Of a stretch of 44,749 nucleotides of DNA, positions 1 to 8,527 are shown piece by piece. Made by a program: the position numbers and the translations under genes. Within the stretch, counting starts at the first letter, position 1; each line of letters begins with the position of its first letter. The DNA comes from Cyanobium sp. NIES-981 (lineage in GTDB: Bacteria > Cyanobacteriota > Cyanobacteriia > PCC-6307 > Cyanobiaceae), in NCBI GenBank assembly GCA_945896675.1, contig CAMDEM010000018.1, positions 1 to 44,749 of the forward strand, read 5' to 3'. Under the pieces are notes generated by a model. The model was not told the DNA's origin, did no database searches, and saw only the letters and a program-made list of their open reading frames with translations.

Positions 1-3000
1 TGGCTCCAGCCCCTGATGGCCCAAACCAAGGCCCTGCAAGCCCGGTTGCTGCTGGCGCTCGAGGAGCTCGATAGCGCCGATATCACCACAATCCATGGGT
101 TCTGCCGCCGCACCCTGCAACGCCAGGCCCTTGAAGCCGGCCTTCCCCCAGCCCTGCAGCTGGAGAGCGATAGCGGCCCCCTGGTGCGCCAAATTGCCCA
201 TGACTACTGGCACCAGCAGGTTCTGCCCCTGCCCGACCACCTCTTTGAAGGTGTGAGGAGCCGGCTCAAGGGGCCTGAGAGCCTGGAGCCCCTGCTGCTC
301 CAACTCGATGGCGATCCGGCGCTGCAACTGGATCCCTTGCCCGCTGACCTCGATGGCGGGGCGCCCCTGGCACCCCAACTAAAAGTGTTCTGGAGCGATT
401 GCTGGCGGCAATTTCGTGATCGATGGAGCAACCAAGGCCAGGCCCTGGAAGGGAACCTGCGCAGTGCCGCCGCCGAGTGGCGCGCTTTGGGGGCCAAGGG
501 CACCACGCCCTACAGCCCCAAGCCCACCAAGGACCGGGCCAGGCTGCTCGAGGGCTGGATTCAGGCCATGGGCGAAGGGGGTCACTACGGCGCCACCTCG
601 GCCCAGGAGCTGCTCACCCAGTACTTCCACCCCGGGGCCTTTTTGAAGGTGGCGCGGCCGATCGAGGCCCCGGCCAAGGGGGAGCCTTCCCTGCCCAATC
701 CGGAGCTGATGCAGGCGATCGCCGCCCTGGTGGAGGGGCCCACCGAACGACTGCTGCTCCACGCCTGCCACTGGGGCCTGGCCCAAATCAAGCAACGGCG
801 CCAACGCAGTGCCCGGCTTGGCTTTGCCCAACTCCTCGAAGGCCTCGATCCCGGTGAAGCCTCGAGCACAGCCTTGCTGGCCGCCGTGGGAGAGCGCTAT
901 GGCGCCGCCCTGATTGATGAGTTCCAAGACACCGATCCCATCCAGTGGCGCATCCTCTCGAGGGCCTTTACCCCCACCCAGCACCGGCTGGTGATGGTGG
1001 GAGATCCCAAGCAGGCGATCTATCGCTTCCGTGGTGGCGAGCTGGCCACCTATCTCCAGGCCCGCTCCTGTGCCGCCGCCGATGGGGGGATCAGTGGTCT
1101 GCGGGACAACTACCGCTCAGCCCCTGGTCTGATCCAGGCCCTGAACCGGTTGATGGCCCCTGGGCTGCGGCGATCCAAGTTGGCGGTGCCCCCGGTGGAG
1201 GCCAAGGCCAGCAAAGGGACGCTGAACCTCGACGCCGATGAGCATCCCCTCAAGTTGCTCTGGCTGGGTGGATCCCGGCCCGCAGGCACCAAGGCCCCCA
1301 GCCGCAGCCTGCTGGAGCAGGCCCTGCCCGGGCAGATTGCCGCCTACTGCGCCCAGCTCCTCGGCCGGGGGCTCGTTCTGCAACGGGGCGAGCAAAGCCA
1401 CCCCCTCACGGCGGGGGATCTCTGCCTGCTGGTGAGCACCCATGGCCAGGCCGAGGCCCTGCGCCAGGCCCTCGAGCACTGGGCCATCGCCAGCCGGCTC
1501 GTGAGCAAGGGAGATGTGCTCGAAAGCCCGGGTGCGGCGGCCTTGCAACGCTTTCTCGATGCCCTCGCCGATCCGGCCAACCCCAACCGCCTGCGCCTGT
1601 TGGCCGCATCGCCCCTGCTGGGCTGGAGCCCTGACCAACTGGCCCAAACCGGGCCCGAGGGCTGGAGCGAGCTGGCCGGCCGGGTGGGCCTGCTGGCCGA
1701 GCAATTGCCCCGCCGGGGCCTGTTGGGCGTCCTGGGAAGCCTGCTACAAACCCGGGGTCTGGCCGAGCTATCCCTGGGCGGAAGGCTGCTGGCCGATCTG
1801 CAGCAAAGCGCCGAGCTGGTGCAGGAGTGCCTCCACACCGACCACCTCAGCCCCGTGGCCGCGGCCGATTGGCTGAGGCGACGCCGGCTGGATCCCGATC
1901 GCCTGGTGCCGGAAGCCCACCAGCCCCACAGCGACGTGGTGGATACAGCCGTCTCGGTGGTGACCGTGCACCGCAGCAAGGGCCTGGAATATCCGGTGGT
2001 GATTTGCCCCTACCTCTGGCAAGCCCCCAGCGGCCAAGGGCCAGGGGCCCAGCGGCTGGGTGTGCGCTGGCATCCCAGCTGGCATAGAGAGGGAGAGCCC
2101 GGGCTGGATCTGCACCTCAACCGCCACTGGGGCATTGGCTATCAGGCCCATCACCACCAGCTCCAGGCCGAACTGGAAGAACGGGAGCGCTTGGCCTATG
2201 TGGCCGCAACCCGGGCCATGCATCTGCTGGTGCTGGCCTGGGGACCAGCCCACGACCAGGAGGGCAACCCCCTGCACCCCTGGCTGTTCAGCCAGGAACC
2301 CCTCCCCAAGGTTGAGCCTGGTGCCCCGGATGGGTCCTATCAGCAGCGCAGCGATGCCGAATGGCGCCTCCTGCTGGAACAGGACATCGCCGGGCGGGAC
2401 TTACCGATCGAGCTGCTGGAGCCCCTTACTACTGCCCCGGGCAGCCCATTACCAAGCAGCAATCTCGAGCGGCCGCCCCTCAGCAGCGGCCCAGTGCCCC
2501 GGCGCAGCTTCGACACCATCTGGGGGCGCAGCAGCTACACCAGCTGGACCCATGGCAGCCATGGCGCCGCCCCCGAGGCCCTGGAAGAGGGTCGAGAAAC
2601 CGATGGCCAAAGCCTGGAGACAGATCTCGCAGAACAGGACATCGACGCTGGGCGCAGGAAGGAAGAGCTACCGAACCCCGAGCCATGGGGCGAACAGGGG
2701 CCCCTGGCCACCTTTCCCCGGGGCGCCAATGCCGGCGATTGCCTGCACCGCATCCTCGAGCAACTGGACTACCAACAGTCCCCCCAGACCCCTGGCACCA
2801 TCGCCCTGGTGGAGCGAGAATTGCAGCGCTCGGGCATCGCCACCACCAACACCGATGCCGTGGTCCTGGGGATTGAACAACTGCTGGCCACCCCCTTTGG
2901 CGGCCCCCTGGGCAGCTTCCAGCTCAACCAGTTGGGAATGGACGCGAGGTTGAACGAACTCAACTTCGATCTCACCATTGGCCGGGTCACCGCCCAGGGC

Positions 3001-3534
3001 CTGAAGGCAGCCTTTGCCGACCACCCCGGCGGCTCGTTTGGCACCAGCTACGCCAACAGCCTGGGGCAGTTGGCTGTGATGAGCGAAGGCTTCCTCACCG
3101 GCTCCATTGATCTGGTGTTTCGCGCCCCGGGCCTCGATGGCCAGGGCCGCTGGTGGGTGGCTGATTGGAAAAGCAATTGGATGGGGGAACGGGATAACCA
3201 GGGCGAACCCCTGGCCTGCGGCCCCAGGCACTACGGCCAACAGGCGATGGTCGAGCTGATGGCGGCCAACCATTACCCCCTGCAGGCACACCTCTACCTG
3301 GTAGCCCTGCATCGCTACCTGGGCTGGAGGCTTCCCAACTACAAACCCGAACAAGACCTGGGGGGCTATGCCTATGTCTTCCTGCGCGGCGCCCCCGGTG
3401 GAGCCGATGGGTCCCAATCCCTGGCTAACAGCGGCGGGGGTGTCCCCGGCATGTTCCTCGAGGGCGCCCCCCTGGAGCGCGTGCTCGCCCTGGATCGCGC
3501 CCTCACCCGACCACCGGAGGCCGAAGCCGCGTGA
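1..3534 (+). CDS. recB: RecB-like exodeoxyribonuclease V beta subunit (5' end outside window)
   Basis: This is the helicase-nuclease subunit of RecBCD, which unwinds and degrades broken DNA ends and loads RecA. The frame is open to the left edge, so the start and the Walker A motif lie outside; the ATG at 16 is internal. Counting from that ATG, visible UvrD/Rep helicase motifs are TIHGFCRR (near residue 27, motif Ia), DEFQDTDPIQWR (motif II), VGDPKQAIYRFRGGE (motif III), TVHRSKGLEYPVV (motif V) and AYVAATRA (motif VI). A C-terminal RecB-type nuclease domain follows, with GSIDLVF, ADWKSNW and QAHLYLVAL carrying the acidic and lysine metal-site residues. recD starts inside its stop codon (GTGA overlap at 3531-3534), so the two are translationally coupled. 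recC is probably upstream, outside the window. Confidence 0.93.
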   Translation, partial: WLQPLMAQTKALQARLLLALEELDSADITTIHGFCRRTLQRQALEAGLPPALQLESDSGPLVRQIAHDYWHQQVLPLPDHLFEGVRSRLKGPESLEPLLLQLDGDPALQLDPLPADLDGGAPLAPQLKVFWSDCWRQFRDRWSNQGQALEGNLRSAAAEWRALGAKGTTPYSPKPTKDRARLLEGWIQAMGEGGHYGATSAQELLTQYFHPGAFLKVARPIEAPAKGEPSLPNPELMQAIAALVEGPTERLLLHACHWGLAQIKQRRQRSARLGFAQLLEGLDPGEASSTALLAAVGERYGAALIDEFQDTDPIQWRILSRAFTPTQHRLVMVGDPKQAIYRFRGGELATYLQARSCAAADGGISGLRDNYRSAPGLIQALNRLMAPGLRRSKLAVPPVEAKASKGTLNLDADEHPLKLLWLGGSRPAGTKAPSRSLLEQALPGQIAAYCAQLLGRGLVLQRGEQSHPLTAGDLCLLVSTHGQAEALRQALEHWAIASRLVSKGDVLESPGAAALQRFLDALADPANPNRLRLLAASPLLGWSPDQLAQTGPEGWSELAGRVGLLAEQLPRRGLLGVLGSLLQTRGLAELSLGGRLLADLQQSAELVQECLHTDHLSPVAAADWLRRRRLDPDRLVPEAHQPHSDVVDTAVSVVTVHRSKGLEYPVVICPYLWQAPSGQGPGAQRLGVRWHPSWHREGEPGLDLHLNRHWGIGYQAHHHQLQAELEERERLAYVAATRAMHLLVLAWGPAHDQEGNPLHPWLFSQEPLPKVEPGAPDGSYQQRSDAEWRLLLEQDIAGRDLPIELLEPLTTAPGSPLPSSNLERPPLSSGPVPRRSFDTIWGRSSYTSWTHGSHGAAPEALEEGRETDGQSLETDLAEQDIDAGRRKEELPNPEPWGEQGPLATFPRGANAGDCLHRILEQLDYQQSPQTPGTIALVERELQRSGIATTNTDAVVLGIEQLLATPFGGPLGSFQLNQLGMDARLNELNFDLTIGRVTAQGLKAAFADHPGGSFGTSYANSLGQLAVMSEGFLTGSIDLVFRAPGLDGQGRWWVADWKSNWMGERDNQGEPLACGPRHYGQQAMVELMAANHYPLQAHLYLVALHRYLGWRLPNYKPEQDLGGYAYVFLRGAPGGADGSQSLANSGGGVPGMFLEGAPLERVLALDRALTRPPEAEAA
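715..722. repeat. HIP1 octamer GCGATCGC
   Basis: This is one copy of the palindrome that is highly iterated in many cyanobacterial genomes, inside recB. A second copy is at 7495-7502. They appear sparse in this window, as expected for picocyanobacteria. Confidence 0.6.
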
Positions 3535-5126
3535 CCAAACCAGATCAGCCGCCCTGGATGGGTTCCCTTGCTGAGGCCCTGGGGGAAGCGTTGCCCCGAT
3601 TGCATGGCTGCCCGCCGAACCCCGAAATCAGCGCCTTGGTGGACGGGCTGACGGCCGCCCTGCTGGAGGGATCCCTCGAAATAGCCCTGCCCTCCGAAGG
3701 GCACCGTGGAGCGGCCCTGGCTTCAGCCCTGGGCCACAGCCCCGATGGACCCTTGGTGGTGGAGGGCGATCGGGTGATGTGGCGCCGCTGGTGGGCCCAG
3801 CGCCAGCACGTGCTTGAAGCGCTCATGGCCCGCGCCTGCAAACCCCATCCAGCCCACCACGAGCACCCCAAAACCAGCGCGGAACTCAGCCAGTCGGTGG
3901 CTGCCAAGCACCGCCTGGATCTCCAGCAACGGAAGGCGGTGCAAGCCGTGTTGGAACGCCAGCTGGTGCTCCTGGAGGGCGGCCCCGGTACGGGGAAGAC
4001 CAGCACGGTGTTGGCCATGGTGGAGGCCGTGGTCCACCAACAGCCCGACTGCCGCATCCAACTGGCAGCCCCCACGGGCAAAGCCGCCGCCCGGCTCAAG
4101 GCCGCCATTGCCCCCCTGGCCCTGCCCTGCACCACCCTGCACCGGCTCCTGGAAAGCCGGGGTGAGCGCTTTGGCCGCAACCGCCAGCACCCCTTACCCC
4201 TCGACCTCGTGGTTGTGGACGAGGTGTCGATGGTGGACCTCGCCCTGATGCAGGCCCTGCTCGAAGCCCTCCCCAGCGCAAGCCGGCTGGTGCTGGTGGG
4301 CGACAGCGGCCAGCTGCCACCGATCGGCGCCGGAGCTGTGTTGCTGGAACTGAACGCGCCAGGGCAGCGCCAACGGCTTGGGGACGCGTCGGTCTGCCTA
4401 CAGACCACCTACCGCAACAACGGGGCCATTGCGGCCGTGGCCTCCACCTTGGTTGGAACCCCAGGCGACTCCATCGCCCTGCCCCCAGCCACGCTGGCCG
4501 CTCTCGCCAACCTGGGGGCGAGCGACAACCTCATCTGGCAGCGACAGTCCCCCCGCAGGCTGCCCGACGGGCTGCTCCTGCGCTTGAAACAACGCCAGCT
4601 CCAGCTCCAGCAGCTCTGCCAAAGCCCCACAACAAACGATCCTGCGAACGATCAAGGGGTGGCGGTCCATCTGCTGGCGGAGCTCGAAACCCTGCTGGTG
4701 CTCACGCCCCTCCGCCGCGGGCGCTGGGGTGTGGAGGCCATCCACCAGGAGCTGCTGGGGGCGGCGGCCCAATCCGGACCCCAGCATTGGCCGATTGGCA
4801 CCCCGGTTCTCTGCCAGCGCAACCTCAACGATTTGGGGCTAGCCAACGGGGATGTGGGTCTTGTCGTTGACCACGAGGGCACCAAACGCCTGCTGTTTGG
4901 GGTCGCGGGCAGCGTCGCGGGCAGCCCAGCCCACCTGCTCATTCACCCCGCCCAGTTACCCGATGCCCAGCCGGCCTTTGCCCTCACGGTCCACAAGGCC
5001 CAGGGGAGCGAAGCCGATGAGGTTTGGATCCTGATGGGTGAATCCGGTCGGCCTTGCCAACGGCTGCTCTACACCGCGCTCACCCGGGCCAAGCAGCGGG
5101 CCATCTTGATCACACCCTCAACGTGA
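3531..5126 (+). CDS. recD: RecD-like exodeoxyribonuclease V alpha subunit
   Basis: This is the 5'-3' helicase subunit of RecBCD, 531 residues with a GTG start. The Walker A sequence GGPGTGKTS lies near residue 150 and Walker B VVDEVSMVD near 227. The helicase motifs VGDSGQLPPIGAGAVL and, near the C terminus, LTVHKAQGSEADEV and LYTALTRAK are typical of superfamily 1B RecD. The preceding roughly 130 residues correspond to the RecD N-terminal domain that contacts RecB and RecC. The 4-nt overlap with recB indicates one operon. Length is close to the usual 550-610 residues, slightly short, as in other picocyanobacterial RecD proteins (from memory). Confidence 0.93.
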   Translation: MTKPDQPPWMGSLAEALGEALPRLHGCPPNPEISALVDGLTAALLEGSLEIALPSEGHRGAALASALGHSPDGPLVVEGDRVMWRRWWAQRQHVLEALMARACKPHPAHHEHPKTSAELSQSVAAKHRLDLQQRKAVQAVLERQLVLLEGGPGTGKTSTVLAMVEAVVHQQPDCRIQLAAPTGKAAARLKAAIAPLALPCTTLHRLLESRGERFGRNRQHPLPLDLVVVDEVSMVDLALMQALLEALPSASRLVLVGDSGQLPPIGAGAVLLELNAPGQRQRLGDASVCLQTTYRNNGAIAAVASTLVGTPGDSIALPPATLAALANLGASDNLIWQRQSPRRLPDGLLLRLKQRQLQLQQLCQSPTTNDPANDQGVAVHLLAELETLLVLTPLRRGRWGVEAIHQELLGAAAQSGPQHWPIGTPVLCQRNLNDLGLANGDVGLVVDHEGTKRLLFGVAGSVAGSPAHLLIHPAQLPDAQPAFALTVHKAQGSEADEVWILMGESGRPCQRLLYTALTRAKQRAILITPST

Positions 5127-5139
5127 TCGGAGCCTCAAC

Positions 5140-5565
5140 ATGATCAGCGACCCCAACGCACCATCCATGCCCCGGCCATCAAGCCCAACAGCGGAGCGGG
5201 TCGAGCGGCCCTGGGGCTGGTTTGAAAACCTTGGGAATGGGGATGGCTATCTGGTGAAGCGCCTATTGATCCGCAGCGGTGCCCGGATCAGCCTGCAGAA
5301 GCATCGGCACCGATCTGAACACTGGGTGATCGTGGCTGGCGAGGGACTCCTGCAGATCGACGGGGACACCGTCCCGGCCACCCCGGGAACGAGCGTCTTC
5401 ATTCCCCAGGGGACCCTGCACCGCGCCACCGCCGGAACGGGCGATTTGCTGCTGGTGGAAGTCCAGCGCGGGGCTGTGCTCAGGGAAGACGACATCGAAC
5501 GGTTCGACGACGATTTCGGGCGGGCAGAGAATTTCGGGCGGGAAGGGGACAGCGGGGCAGGGTGA
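5140..5565 (+). CDS. Phosphomannose isomerase type II-like cupin protein
   Basis: This is a 141-residue single-domain cupin. It matches the C-terminal isomerase domain of bifunctional mannose-1-phosphate guanylyltransferase/mannose-6-phosphate isomerase, but stands alone without the nucleotidyltransferase half. The family signature RPWGWFENL near residue 26 is followed by the cupin metal site QKHRHRSEHWVIVAGEG (two His, Glu, then His in a later strand: IPQGTLHRA). Family knowledge suggests interconversion of mannose-6-phosphate and fructose-6-phosphate for GDP-mannose and envelope polysaccharide. GGAG at 5129-5132, 7 nt before the ATG, supports the start. It follows recD by 13 nt and could be co-transcribed. 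The C-terminal tail (FDDDFGRAENFGREGD) is acidic and charged. Confidence 0.85.
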   Translation: MISDPNAPSMPRPSSPTAERVERPWGWFENLGNGDGYLVKRLLIRSGARISLQKHRHRSEHWVIVAGEGLLQIDGDTVPATPGTSVFIPQGTLHRATAGTGDLLLVEVQRGAVLREDDIERFDDDFGRAENFGREGDSGAG

Positions 5566-5580
5566 TAAGTTAAGAATTCA

Positions 5581-5594
5581 CCCTTTTTCAAGGG
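5581..5594 (+). terminator. Weak hairpin after the cupin gene
   Basis: A perfect 5-bp stem (CCCTT/AAGGG) with a TTTC loop lies 15 nt after the cupin stop. Only a short T run follows, about 8 nt later. It may be a weak terminator or part of the deaD leader. Confidence 0.22.
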
Positions 5595-5606
5595 CAGGGC
5601 AGTTTT

Positions 5607-5616
5607 CTGAATTCAG
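5607..5616. promoter_or_regulatory. 10-bp palindrome CTGAATTCAG in the deaD upstream region
   Basis: A perfect palindrome sits in the 167-nt gap before deaD. A second GAATTCA copy occurs at 5574-5580. The rest of 5566-5732 holds no gene I can support. It could be an operator or part of a long untranslated leader, which cold-inducible RNA helicase genes often carry; the function is not shown by the sequence. Confidence 0.25.
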
Positions 5617-5732
5617 CGCAGGCGTGCAGTCATCTGATCGCACGAGTCCATCCAAAGGGCACGTTGAATCCTCACTTCCATTGGGTTTCTGCCGGCCTGC
5701 GTTGAAGGACATAACCAGGCCCAATCATTCCA

Positions 5733-7697
5733 GTGACCGAAATTCCAACCGGCGGCAGTTTCACCTGCGCAGTTGATAGCGATACGGCCCCATCCATTGC
5801 CAGCGATGCGGCAGCTGGCCAGCTCGATCCAGTAGCCACCTCCACTGGGGCGTCTAGCGGCTCCAGCGAAGCTTCTAGCGCTCTCCCTGAAATCAGCGCA
5901 GCGCCCAGCGAAACCAGCGCCACCACGAGTGCAGAGACCAATCCCGAGGCCGAGCCCTCCGGCTTCTCGCGCTTTGGCTTCGGCCCCGAATTGCTGAAGG
6001 CCCTCAGCGACATCGGCTACCAGGAGCCCTCACCGATCCAAAAGGCCGCTATCCCCGAACTGATGCTCGGCCGCGACCTGGTGGGCCAGGCCCAAACCGG
6101 CACCGGCAAAACGGCCGCCTTTGCCTTGCCCATGCTGGCGGCCCTGGACCCCGAGCAGCGCAAGCCCCAGGTGTTGGTGCTCGCCCCCACCCGGGAACTC
6201 GCCATCCAGGTGGCCGATGCCTTCAGCAGCTATGCCGCCCACCTGAACCATGTGCGGGTCCTGGCGATCTACGGCGGAGCTGACTTCCGCGATCAGATCC
6301 ACCAACTCAAACGCGGTGTGCAGATCGTGGTTGGCACCCCGGGACGGGTGATGGACCACATGCGCCAGGGCACCCTCGATCTCTCCTCCCTGCGGGCCTT
6401 GGTGCTTGACGAGGCCGACGAGATGCTCCGCATGGGATTCATCGACGACGTCGAATGGGTTCTCACCCAGCTACCTGAAAAGCGGCAGGTTGTGCTGTTC
6501 TCGGCCACCATGCCGAGCGAAATCCGCCGGATTTCCCAGAAGTACCTCAACGCTCCGGCCGAGGTCACCATCAAGCAAAAAGCTGCCGATGCCAGCCGCA
6601 TCCGCCAGCGCTACCTCATGGTGCACGCCCCCCACAAGATCGGGGCCCTCGAGCGGGTGCTGGAAGCGGAACGCAGTGAGGGGGTGATCATCTTTGCCCG
6701 CACCAAGGCCATCACCATGACGGTGGCCGAATCCCTCGAGCAACACGGCTACGACGTGGCTGTGCTCAATGGCGATGTGCCCCAGGCCCAACGGGAACGG
6801 ACGATCGAACGACTCAAGCAAGGCCAGGTGGATGTGTTGGTGGCCACCGACGTGGCAGCCCGGGGCCTGGATGTGGATCGCATCAGCCTGGTGATCAACT
6901 ACGACATCCCCTTTGATTCGGAGGCCTACGTCCACCGCATCGGCCGCACCGGCAGGGCTGGTCGCACCGGCGACGCCATCCTCTTTCTCACCCCCCGGGA
7001 GCGCCGCTTCCTCGGCGGCCTCGAGCGGGCTGTGGGCAAACCGATCGAGCAAATGGATGTGCCTAACAACGCCACCATCAACCAAAACCGCCTGGATCGG
7101 CTGCGCACCAAGCTCACCACCAGCCTGCAAACCCCAGCGAGCAACGAAGAAGAGCGGGCCCTGCTCAGCGAGATCCTGCAACGGGTCACCCAGGAACTGG
7201 GCTGCACCGCCGACCAACTGGCCTTGGCCGCCCTCGAATTCAGCCTGGCGGGCAAACCCCTGTTGATCCAGGGCGAAGACAACTTCGACCAGGTGCGTCA
7301 AAACGGTCCAAGCCGTGACATCGGCCGTGATCCCCGCCGGAGCCGGGAAGGCGGACGGGACTTCGGCCGCGATGGCGGCAGGGATGGTGGAAGGGATGGG
7401 GGCCGCGATGCTGGCCGGGGTGCCCCCCGCGGTGATCGCCCCATGGGCCCCCCCGAAGACCACATGGAACGCTTCCGCGTGGAAGTGGGCTGGCGCGATC
7501 GCATCAAGCCTGGAAATATCGTCGGCGCCATTGCCAACGAAGCCGGTCTGAACGGCCGCTCCATTGGACGGATTCAGATCTTTGATACCCACAGCACGGT
7601 TGATCTACCCAAGGGCATGCCAGAGGATGTCTTCCAGGGCCTCCGCCAGCTGCGGGTGATGAACAAGTCCCTGCAGATCTCCCGTTTCGACGGCTAG
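5733..7697 (+). CDS. deaD: DEAD-box ATP-dependent RNA helicase (DeaD/CsdA type)
   Basis: This RNA helicase of 654 residues probably remodels structured RNA at low temperature or during ribosome assembly. The GTG start gives a low-complexity Ser/Thr/Ala/Glu-rich N-terminal region of about 75 residues. The core then shows the Q motif (FGFGPELLKALSDIGYQEPSP), AQTGTGKT near residue 119, PTRELAIQ, TPGRVMDH, DEAD near 226, SAT, ARGLDV and HRIGRTGRAGR. After the core comes an RGG-like low-complexity stretch (GRDGGRDGGRDGGRDAGRG, about residues 545-565). A C-terminal DbpA-type RNA-binding domain follows (FRVEVGWRDRIKPGNIVGAI). An RRM protein gene starts 14 nt downstream, so the two probably form an operon. 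Homology to the cyanobacterial CrhR group is likely. Confidence 0.93.
   Translation: MTEIPTGGSFTCAVDSDTAPSIASDAAAGQLDPVATSTGASSGSSEASSALPEISAAPSETSATTSAETNPEAEPSGFSRFGFGPELLKALSDIGYQEPSPIQKAAIPELMLGRDLVGQAQTGTGKTAAFALPMLAALDPEQRKPQVLVLAPTRELAIQVADAFSSYAAHLNHVRVLAIYGGADFRDQIHQLKRGVQIVVGTPGRVMDHMRQGTLDLSSLRALVLDEADEMLRMGFIDDVEWVLTQLPEKRQVVLFSATMPSEIRRISQKYLNAPAEVTIKQKAADASRIRQRYLMVHAPHKIGALERVLEAERSEGVIIFARTKAITMTVAESLEQHGYDVAVLNGDVPQAQRERTIERLKQGQVDVLVATDVAARGLDVDRISLVINYDIPFDSEAYVHRIGRTGRAGRTGDAILFLTPRERRFLGGLERAVGKPIEQMDVPNNATINQNRLDRLRTKLTTSLQTPASNEEERALLSEILQRVTQELGCTADQLALAALEFSLAGKPLLIQGEDNFDQVRQNGPSRDIGRDPRRSREGGRDFGRDGGRDGGRDGGRDAGRGAPRGDRPMGPPEDHMERFRVEVGWRDRIKPGNIVGAIANEAGLNGRSIGRIQIFDTHSTVDLPKGMPEDVFQGLRQLRVMNKSLQISRFDG
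7495..7502. repeat. HIP1 octamer GCGATCGC
   Basis: This is a second copy of the cyanobacterial palindrome, inside the C-terminal RNA-binding domain of deaD. Confidence 0.6.
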
Positions 7698-7711
7698 TTC
7701 CTGCTTCAGCC

Positions 7712-8092
7712 ATGACGATTTACGTTGGCAACCTCTCCTTCCAGGCGGAACGGGAGGACTTGTTGGATCTCTTCGGCAAATACGGAGAAGTCACCCAATG
7801 CAGCCTTCCCCTTGACAGGGAAACGGGCCGCAAACGGGGTTTTGCCTTTGTCGAACTGGCCGACGCCGCAGCTGAACAAAAAGCCATCGACGACCTCCAG
7901 GAGGTCGAGTGGATGGGCCGCATGATCCGCGTCAATCCAGCCGCCCCCCGGGAAGGGTCCGGCGGTACCAACAGATCCAGCGGCAACCGATCCAGTGGCA
8001 ACCGTGGCAACGGTGAACGTGGTGGCGGCAGCCGTTCGGGTAGCAGTGAGCGCACTGAAGGTGGCTACGGAGATGGCGGCAACCGCTGGTAG
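7712..8092 (+). CDS. Glycine-rich RRM RNA-binding protein (cyanobacterial Rbp type)
   Basis: This is a 126-residue protein with one RNA recognition motif. RNP2 is IYVGNL (residues 3-8) and RNP1 is RKRGFAFVEL (near residue 45). The C-terminal third is Gly/Ser/Arg/Asn-rich (GNRSSGNRSSGNRGNGERGGG), as in the cold-inducible Rbp proteins of cyanobacteria. It is expected to bind RNA as a chaperone or mRNA-localisation factor in the cytoplasm. It directly follows the deaD helicase and is followed by a strong terminator, which fits a two-gene RNA-metabolism operon. Confidence 0.93.
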   Translation: MTIYVGNLSFQAEREDLLDLFGKYGEVTQCSLPLDRETGRKRGFAFVELADAAAEQKAIDDLQEVEWMGRMIRVNPAAPREGSGGTNRSSGNRSSGNRGNGERGGGSRSGSSERTEGGYGDGGNRW

Positions 8093-8107
8093 GTGGCCAA
8101 AAAGAAA

Positions 8108-8145
8108 ACCCCCGGGGTTGGCCTTGCCAATCCAGGGGGTCTTTT
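8108..8145 (+). terminator. Rho-independent terminator of the deaD-rbp operon
   Basis: Two 15-nt arms (8108-8122 and 8126-8140) pair at 13 positions around a CTT loop. The stem is GC-rich at its base (ACCCCC/GGGGGT) and is followed by CTTTTG. It begins 15 nt after the RRM gene stop. Confidence 0.8.
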
Positions 8146-8188
8146 GCATGGTTTTTGACTGGGCTCTGGGGCCCTAACCCCAAGGGGC

Positions 8189-8389
8189 CTAACTCAACTG
8201 CAAACCCGAATCCAAGGTCTCCAACTCATGCATTTGATCGGTTTGCCAACCCCGTTTGCGCAGATCAGCGCCCCGGGCTTCGGCAAGGGGTTCGCCTTCA
8301 CGTTGCTCTGGCAACCAGGCCTTGAGATGGCGGCGGCGCATTTTGGCCGTGAAGCGCTGGAATCGATTGAAAGCTCGACTTTTGGTCAT
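8189..8389 (-). CDS. Small basic hypothetical protein
   Basis: This 66-residue protein has an Arg/Lys-rich N-terminal half (NRFQRFTAKMRRRHLKAWLP) and an acidic-to-mixed C-terminal half. No known domain is recognised. The start is supported by a perfect AGGAGG at short distance before ATG 8389; an in-frame GTG at 8392 is too close to that site. The RNA- or DNA-binding flavour is only suggested by charge. It is divergent from the ABC exporter gene, with a shared intergenic region at 8390-8527. Confidence 0.65.
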   Translation of the reverse strand: MTKSRAFNRFQRFTAKMRRRHLKAWLPEQREGEPLAEARGADLRKRGWQTDQMHELETLDSGLQLS

Positions 8390-8527
8390 CACACCTCCTG
8401 AGGAGACGAATTCGTTCTACTGCCTTTGGGCCCGAAAAAGTTGTGCTGTACGAACATCTTCAGCATCGCCCCAGCGATTGCCCAAAACGTTGTCCCTGCC
8501 TACACCCCGTCTAGAGAACCTGCTTCC

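Noticed and set aside
7364-7425. Possible repeat element in deaD
   Set aside because: The repeats are the codons of the GRDGG low-complexity linker, not a mobile or CRISPR-type repeat.
6471-7592. 373-residue open frame on the minus strand
   Set aside because: It lies fully antisense to the deaD helicase, is His/Ala/Gly-rich without any domain, and is explained by high GC codon use of the real gene.
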